Below are positions 58,568-64,000 of a stretch of 64,000 bases of DNA, in pieces. The position numbers and the translations under genes are program-made. How positions within the stretch are numbered: position 1 is the first letter of the stretch; each line of letters begins with the position of its first letter. The DNA lies in contig WOFQ01000014.1 of the NCBI GenBank assembly GCA_012184525.1, positions 186,001 through 250,000 of the forward strand, given 5' to 3'. The DNA is from Xenoacremonium recifei (Eukaryota; Ascomycota; Sordariomycetes; Hypocreales; Nectriaceae). A model generated the notes under the pieces. The model did not search any database. It was not told where the DNA came from and saw only the letters and a list, made by a program, of their open reading frames with translations.

Positions 58568-58831
58568 TTAGATGGCCTGCTTGTGAGCCTCGCCCTTGGC
58601 GTCGTGCTTCTGCTCGGAAGCCTTGTCGGAGATTGCGTCCTTGGCAGCAGAAGCTCTGAGTAATGTTAGCAGCTGGAAGATGGAAAATAATTAAAGTGAT
58701 GGAACGTACCGGGTGCCGATGGGGGCATCAGAGTCCTTAGCGACCTGCTTGTTGGTCTCCTTGGAGGCACCGGAGGTGGCCTTCTGGACAGTCTCGGAGA
58801 CGTAGTTGGCACCCTGCTTGATGGAATCCAT
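58568..58831 (-). CDS. grg1: glucose-repressible protein Grg1/Ccg-1
   Basis: Exons are 58710-58831 and 58568-58655, a 69-residue protein missed by ordinary ORF length limits. The product begins MDSIKQGANYVSETVQ and continues with SKETNKQVAKDSDAPIGTR, then S-A-A-K-D-A-I-S-D-K and ends in HKQAI. This matches the Neurospora grg-1/ccg-1 family (71 residues): hydrophilic, Lys/Ala/Glu-rich, probably helical, no membrane part. The intron has GTACGT, a GCTAAC branch and CAG. In Neurospora the transcript is among the most abundant, repressed by glucose and under clock, light and stress control; protein function is unknown. A TATA-like box lies about 140 bp upstream. Confidence 0.95.
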
Positions 58832-58970
58832 TGCGATGGTTCTGGTGTGAAGTTTGAAAAAAGTTGTGTGGAAAAGTTGTTCTTGTTCTGGAGGTCTGAA
58901 GAGCTGGTTGGTTGGTGGATGAGAAAAAGAAAAGGTTGAGAATCTCGGGACGTGCTCAGGTTCTTATAGG

Positions 58971-58980
58971 AGATCTGACT
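58971..58980 (-). promoter_or_regulatory. TATA-like box of grg1
   Basis: Coding-strand sequence CCTATAAGAA about 140 bp before the ATG, followed by a C/T-rich leader. Further upstream are a STRE-type CCCCT (59016-59020) and an 8-bp inverted repeat GGCAAGCG/CGCTTGCC at 58994-59001 and 59027-59034. These suit a strongly inducible promoter. Confidence 0.55.
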
Positions 58981-61008
58981 TCATCTTTCCTAAGGCAAGC
59001 GTCGTCGTCACGTCAAGGGGAGCTTGCGCTTGCCTACGGGCGATCAGGGTCTGGTCTGTCATGTGAAGCTCTTCCTCCGGGCCAACGTCATAGACTTTTC
59101 ATTGTGCCAAACACCAGGAACTTGATGGACATGTCTTCTTCGGTAGCACAAACCGGAGGTTATGATCCTGGAGTGAGGTAATGAGGCTCAAATTGCTACG
59201 CGGAGGTACGGGCCCGGCGGGTAGGTGCAGAGCTGGGCGTGCCTTCCTCACGGCAACGCTTGTGCTGTGCCCCGCGAACAGTGGCGCAGGTTGCGGGATG
59301 TTGACGTCATGAGGGGTGGACTTGGGCGAAACGTCATGAGAAGGAAGAAACTCTTTTACAAGTACTCTGCTCTCACAGCGGCAAAAGAACGGCGTCAGCT
59401 CGAAACGCGTTTGGTTGAAGCTAGAGGCGCGTTCTGGTTGGTTTGGTTGGGTGCGCCAGCCACTTGCAGTGGAGGGACGTGGGATTGCGAAGGAGATCGC
59501 ACGAGTGATCAAAGCCCGTTGAAGCCACACCAGGTATCACGCCCCATAAGTTATGATGCGGCGGTACTTGCAGGATTGTGCTCCCTTCGATTGCCCAACA
59601 AGCCACACCGCGGCCGTCCAACGGCTGCCGTATCGGTCAGCCTGTCAAACGGCGATTGGTGCTTTGCGGGCACATCGAGATCGAGCGGTGCGCGGCGGAG
59701 GATCTCCTCCGGCGGAGAACCTGTGTGGCCTCGTGCTGCCTGCGATCGATTGCAGCAGCGTCCGCGAATACCCGCATCGTGCGTTGTAGGCCATCACCAT
59801 GTTTCTTGTTTGCTTGCTCTTGTGATTGCTTCGCGGGGAAGCTGGCATATGATCCCGTGGTGGCACGGCGATTATTCTCATGTGAGAGAGCCGGCTATTC
59901 GGGAGTGTCCGCAGTCAGGGTTGGACTTGCGAGCATAATGACGTCGCGGAGGGAATGTCATATTGGTGCTACGTACCTATGTATCCTGTTATGCTTACCT
60001 GAGGTACCGTTTGGAGCACATGTAGTTGGGCATCATGACATCGGGGAGACGGACTCACGCATGAATGCCCCCTCTCTCATTTACCTGCATGCAGAGCAAC
60101 TAACAGAGATAGCAATTCCTCTTACCATTGGTATCTTGAAGAAAGCTCATCTTATAAGCCGGCTGCTAGTTCACCCGAACATCATGCACTATCACCACTC
60201 GAGGATACTGCGTTGGCAATGGACTGGTACACTACCTCATAGTGCGCATCAACCTCATGCCCCCTTGAGATTACAGTACCTTCTCCAAGGAGATGTCACC
60301 CCAAGATATTGACTTAGAGTTGGTGATGCACGAAACTCCAGCACACACTTCAAGGATGAGGCACACAACCATACTGATAACAACTCAACGAACCTCGCCA
60401 ACGAAGCACCAGGCTTGATGTCTTGTTCGAACGTGAATGGCCAGCCCAGTCGGCCGCCGCTCTCGGAACCCGGCCCGCTTCCTGGAGTCCCGGAGAGCCC
60501 AGACTCTCTACTGCGTCCCGGCCTCCAGGCTCTCTCTGTCTCTTTTCTCTTGGCTGGCCAGCTGCTGAAACCCGTGTGAGAGGCAAGCCGTAGATCGTGA
60601 AGCAGGAGGCCAAAGCCTGCGGTTTCACTCTCTCCGCCCGCCACCGCAAATCTAGATCGGTTCCGCCTGCTGCGAAGCCCAAGCGTTTCGGCAACGCCTG
60701 CCTCCGGTTTCTATAGAGGATCAGCTTCTGGAACCGAAGCTTAAGCTTGCCTGTGCTGGCGGTTTGAGGCTGCGGGCGGGAGGGCTGGCTAAGCCTAATA
60801 AGGACTAGCGCGACCCTGATTCAACGTCGAGGCCGGGGTCTCGAAACTGCACCTTGTTCCATCAATGCTTCAACCCTCCGTTAATGCTTCAACCATGTCG
60901 CCGCTTGTTATGCTGCCAGCAAATCTGCGTCAGTGCGGTCTGCAATGTGTGAGATCTCAATTGTGACGATGACGATGCCCGAGCTGCCTGAGCTCGAGCT
61001 TCCAGGCC

Positions 61009-61028
61009 GATGCGATGCGATGCGATGC
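61009..61028. repeat. 4 x GATGC tandem repeat
   Basis: Four perfect 5-bp copies in non-coding DNA. Confidence 0.8.
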
Positions 61029-61754
61029 TAACACTGCAACTCCTAGCCGCCGATGCAGTGATTCTTTTCAATTATGGCTCATTGAACTCAGCCATTGGTA
61101 ATAGAATTTTGATTGCACCTCATCTTGCGCAATTGAAAGACAGCGCTGTCTGAAAGTGTTTGCTTGCCTTTTCTCGGAGACATCCGTGAAGCCCCCCCTC
61201 GTTGGCACAACTTGGCACCTGCGATGCTACCTCACCTGGGACTTGGCTCCCGTGGACCCTTGCTCAAGCTGACCCCTACATACGAAAGATACGGAGAAGA
61301 TGCTGTCATAGCCAAGGCCCCTACCCGTTCTCACGGGGACCACACCCTCCAGGTAATAGTTGTTTTGCTATTGCCCGGCTCCATCCAGTGCCGATATTGG
61401 CATCTCGCCTTTCCTATCGTCTCGACGAGGCTCGCGTTTCTTGCCCTTCATCCATTATTTGCCACCCAGTCGCATCCTCTGGAGGAAGAATTGGTGCTGG
61501 CCAGGAGCCTTCCCAGTTGCATCCTCATTCACTCCTTTCTTCGTTTCTTCCCACTGGCCTGGTCTGCCATTCCTTGTTTGTTTCTATTCAGCCTTTCTCT
61601 TCTTGCATCTTACATTCACTCTTAACCTTCCATCGAGTCCATATTGTGCAAAAGCTCACCAGTGTCCATGCGGAGACGGCTTGGTTAGCACTTCGAGGCT
61701 CGACGCCTGTGCTATTTCAAAAAGACTCAAGGCAACGAATACGATACCGCCGAC

Positions 61755-63783
61755 ATGAGTACCTTCACGACTTGGATACTACCGCGGGCGGACACAGCTG
61801 CGACCTCTAGTAGCGTTCAGGGATTTCACTTCCAGCAGAACTCAACCTCTGCGGCTATCAATGAGCTCAAATTCGATGCTGCAAAGCAGGTTCGGTCATC
61901 CTTTATAGTCCTTGCGAGCTTCAATACTGCCGTTGCTTTTGCAACTGCCGTGGGGATCTTTTGGGAATCATACAAGACCACCAAGAGGAACAATTTTCCA
62001 CGACCAGCCAGGTAGGATCTGTGTTGATTCCATTAGCGAACACGCCAATTGACCTTTGATTTAGAACGCCATGGCTTCACTTGATCGGCCCTGCTGAGGC
62101 CTATCCCTTCATTCTGTCCTGTGCAATTGTAGCCCAAGGTGTGGTATTCGCTGTTGTTCAATCTAAAGGATTGGAGGGCCTTCTGATCCTGGGCTGCGCA
62201 GTCCCTTCTCAGGTCATGTTACCAGGTATGTTGCTTCGAAACTCGAGTATGGGCAATATACTGATATCTTTCAGCACTGTTTGTTGTTCCTTATACCCAG
62301 CTTGTCTTCGCCGTCGAAACTACAGTCCGTGCATTCAATAAGCGATCGTTTCTCGCCCGAGGTAGATGGAACATGACAATATGTCTCGTTGTCATCGGGC
62401 TTGGTGTGTTAGCTACAGGAGTCTTGACTGTCTTTATTCGACCGGCCAACTTTTGTTTTGCATTTCTTTTCTGGTTCCTTCGACGATGGTCACTCGGATG
62501 TTTTGGCATCCTCATCGCCATCACTGCCATACTGCTCACCTGTGGAGGGTTGATCTTCTTCAAACTATACACCAACATGAGAATCGACATCACGCAGAGG
62601 ATTGCCGCTTCTTGGATGGTTTACTTCATTGCTATTGGCGTGATTTCTAATGTGAGTTTTGTCGTTGGAATATGGATCCGACTCAGGCTAACTGTCCAAG
62701 GCTTTGTACATTCCATTCTTCTACAGCTTGTCCTTCGAGGACCCTCGAACCTCACAATCAAGCGCGATGGAGTTATCCATGGTCGCTGGCGTGGTTGCCA
62801 ATCTGTCAGGCATCATGACGGGTGGCCTGTACCTCTTCCTCCGAGCAAGCCGCATGGCCGTTATTGGGCCAACAACCATAGACAGCCCTGGCATGCAAGA
62901 TATGAAGAATGCCTTGAGAACCTCAACTCCCAGCAATTGCGATTACAACTATCATATAAACCAACCGATATCGCCTCCCCGACGGCTTCGGAAATCTGAT
63001 AGCAAGGAAATCCTGATTGAGAAGAACGAAGACGAGGAGCAGAGGGTGGAAAGCCCCAAGGGCTCGCCGACGTCAGTGTATCCTCAAGAGTTCAACTTTG
63101 AGTTCGACGATATCATCGCCTCTAGCCTCCCCAAGATACCCGACCCGGCACAAATTTCACCAAACCTCATGCCAAAGGCGTTGAAAACCAACAGCACATA
63201 CCAAGGCGGCCCTAATACCGCCGTGGAGCCCCAAACGCCAGCTTTCCTTCTCCCTACCACGACATACGCTCCTCCACCTCCCATCCAAGCGGACGCGGGT
63301 TACCCAGCAGAGGGTCTCCTTCTTCCGCCGCCCATACATGAGTCTCGCCATAAACGAGACTCTTCTATGGTTTCCTCGGCGACAGTGCAGATTGGCCTGC
63401 GATTCTCCAACGTTGAAGATGTGCCGCCGCTGAACTCGGCATACATACGAGACTCAACCCACATCCATGCTCTCGCCTTTCCAGTTCAACCCCAGGAATC
63501 TAATCCCCGGAAACCAAGTCCGCTGGTGACTTCGATGGTGAACACATCGAATGGAACCTCACAAAATCGAGACAGAAGCCAACCCTCAACTCCAATCGAG
63601 GACGACGTGAGCGAGATCATCACTCTGAGCCCGGATGTTTACATCCCCCAGAGCAAGCCTCGACTCAAGATTACGAGTCCCAGGGGTGTAGGATACAGTC
63701 CACCATCATCACGGGCCAACAGCCCTGAAGGAACGGTCAGTCCCTTTGCTGAGCGTGAAATGAAACGCCAGGACTGGATTTGA
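61755..63783 (+). CDS. seven-helix integral membrane protein, GPCR-like
   Basis: Exons are 61755-62011, 62065-62225, 62275-62651 and 62701-63783, 625 residues. All introns are 49-53 nt with CTGAT/CTAAC-like branches. The N-terminus has an NST glycosylation site. Seven hydrophobic helices follow: around VRSSFIVLASFNTAVAF, YPFILSCAIVAQGVVF, LILGC...QLVFAVE, MTICLVVIGLGVLAT, CFGILIAITAILLTCGGLIF, SWMVYFIAIGVIS and SMVAGVVANLSGIMTGGLYL. A cytoplasmic tail of about 300 residues is Pro/Ser-rich. The layout (outside N-terminus, seven helices, long tail) is that of a receptor, but no known fungal GPCR class motif is evident. Function unknown. Confidence 0.85.
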
Positions 63784-64000
63784 AGAGCAGCCGAATTAGA
63801 TGTATTGGTCAGGCATGTCTAGCACGACCATCCTTGGACATTTCCAAGTTTTTTCTATGTACCTATTTTACGAAGATTACGTGTTACTGTATTTGGAGAC
63901 GACAATCAAATCGGCTCTCACTGGGTGAACCCAGACACTCCTGGCGGGTTGTAATGAGAATTATGTAGCGCCACCTAGCAAGACTATAAATCAGAGGCAA

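Larger units (their letters stand above)
58832..61754. other. gene-free region upstream of grg1 and the 7-helix gene
   Basis: About 2.9 kb between divergent genes. Open frames up to 244 codons (for example near 59225-59938 and 59578-60312) show no domain or splice logic. A GC-rich stretch at 60440-60830 contains short inverted segments. A GATGC microsatellite sits near 61009. No RNA gene seen. Confidence 0.5.

Noticed and set aside
59225..60312. Two overlapping open frames of 237 and 244 codons
   Set aside because: No domain, no start context, no introns, and Arg/Cys/His-rich composition typical of chance frames in GC-balanced DNA.
40260..61754. Secondary-metabolite or other functional gene cluster
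   Set aside because: Neighbours are unrelated housekeeping or single genes; no polyketide, peptide, terpene or transporter genes are present.
1..64000. tRNA, rRNA or CRISPR sequences
   Set aside because: No T-loop/D-loop pairs, rRNA motifs or spaced direct repeats were recognised by reading; a covariance-model scan would be decisive.

Overview
This window reads as nuclear DNA of a filamentous ascomycete (Pezizomycotina, most likely a Sordariomycete). Protein genes are cut by many short introns, mostly 45-80 nt, with GTRNGT-like donors, CTAAC/CTGAC-like branch sites and YAG acceptors. Marker genes fit: a Pth11-type rhodopsin-fold receptor, a Grg1/Ccg-1 glucose-repressible protein, urease accessory UreD, a Zn2Cys6 protein and two fungal-type seven-helix membrane proteins. 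I see no tRNA, rRNA, CRISPR array, intact transposon, secondary-metabolite core enzyme or virus. I assembled 22 protein genes with exon boundaries from splice signals and reading frame; these boundaries are predictions.

Layout. 0.6-2.6 kb: Zn2Cys6 protein with an N-terminal PB1-like region (+). 4.6-5.5: kynurenine formamidase (-). 8.2-9.8: Pth11-like receptor (+). 10.3-12.0: RNA polymerase III subunit Rpc53 (-). 12.4-13.4: UreD (-), divergent from 13.9-17.5 cohesin subunit Scc3 (+). 17.8-20.0: telomere protein Pot1 (-), divergent from 21.0-23.0 importin alpha (+). 24.3-28.4: DEAH RNA helicase of the Ucp12/DHX57 type (+). 28.7-29.6: aprataxin (+), convergent with 29.9-30.5 five-AT-hook protein (-), which is divergent from 31.1-32.9 short kinesin-3 (+). 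34.1-35.0: eIF4E-family protein (+). 35.4-36.1: EF-hand protein (-). 36.8-38.1: glyoxalase II with a mitochondrial leader exon (-). 38.3-39.3: Las1 pre-rRNA nuclease (-). 40.3-41.3: acidic low-complexity protein (-). 41.3-52.4: about 11 kb with no gene I can support. 52.4-53.9: PfkB sugar kinase with one abnormal splice donor (-). 55.1-56.9: NAD kinase (+). 57.5-58.3: EXPERA/emopamil-binding protein (+). 58.6-58.8: Grg1/Ccg-1 (-). 61.8-63.8: seven-helix membrane protein (+).

Most genes are unlinked housekeeping functions: chromosome maintenance (Scc3, Pot1, aprataxin), RNA work (Rpc53, helicase, Las1, eIF4E-like), nuclear import, NAD metabolism (kynurenine formamidase feeding de novo NAD synthesis, and NAD kinase) and methylglyoxal detoxification. 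I see no co-directed cluster that looks like one new system. The best second-look items are the GG donor in the PfkB gene, the 11-kb gene-free interval with a cluster of TACGGAG/CTCCGTA motifs, the intron that separates the mitochondrial and cytosolic starts of glyoxalase II, and the uncharacterised acidic protein at the edge of the empty interval.
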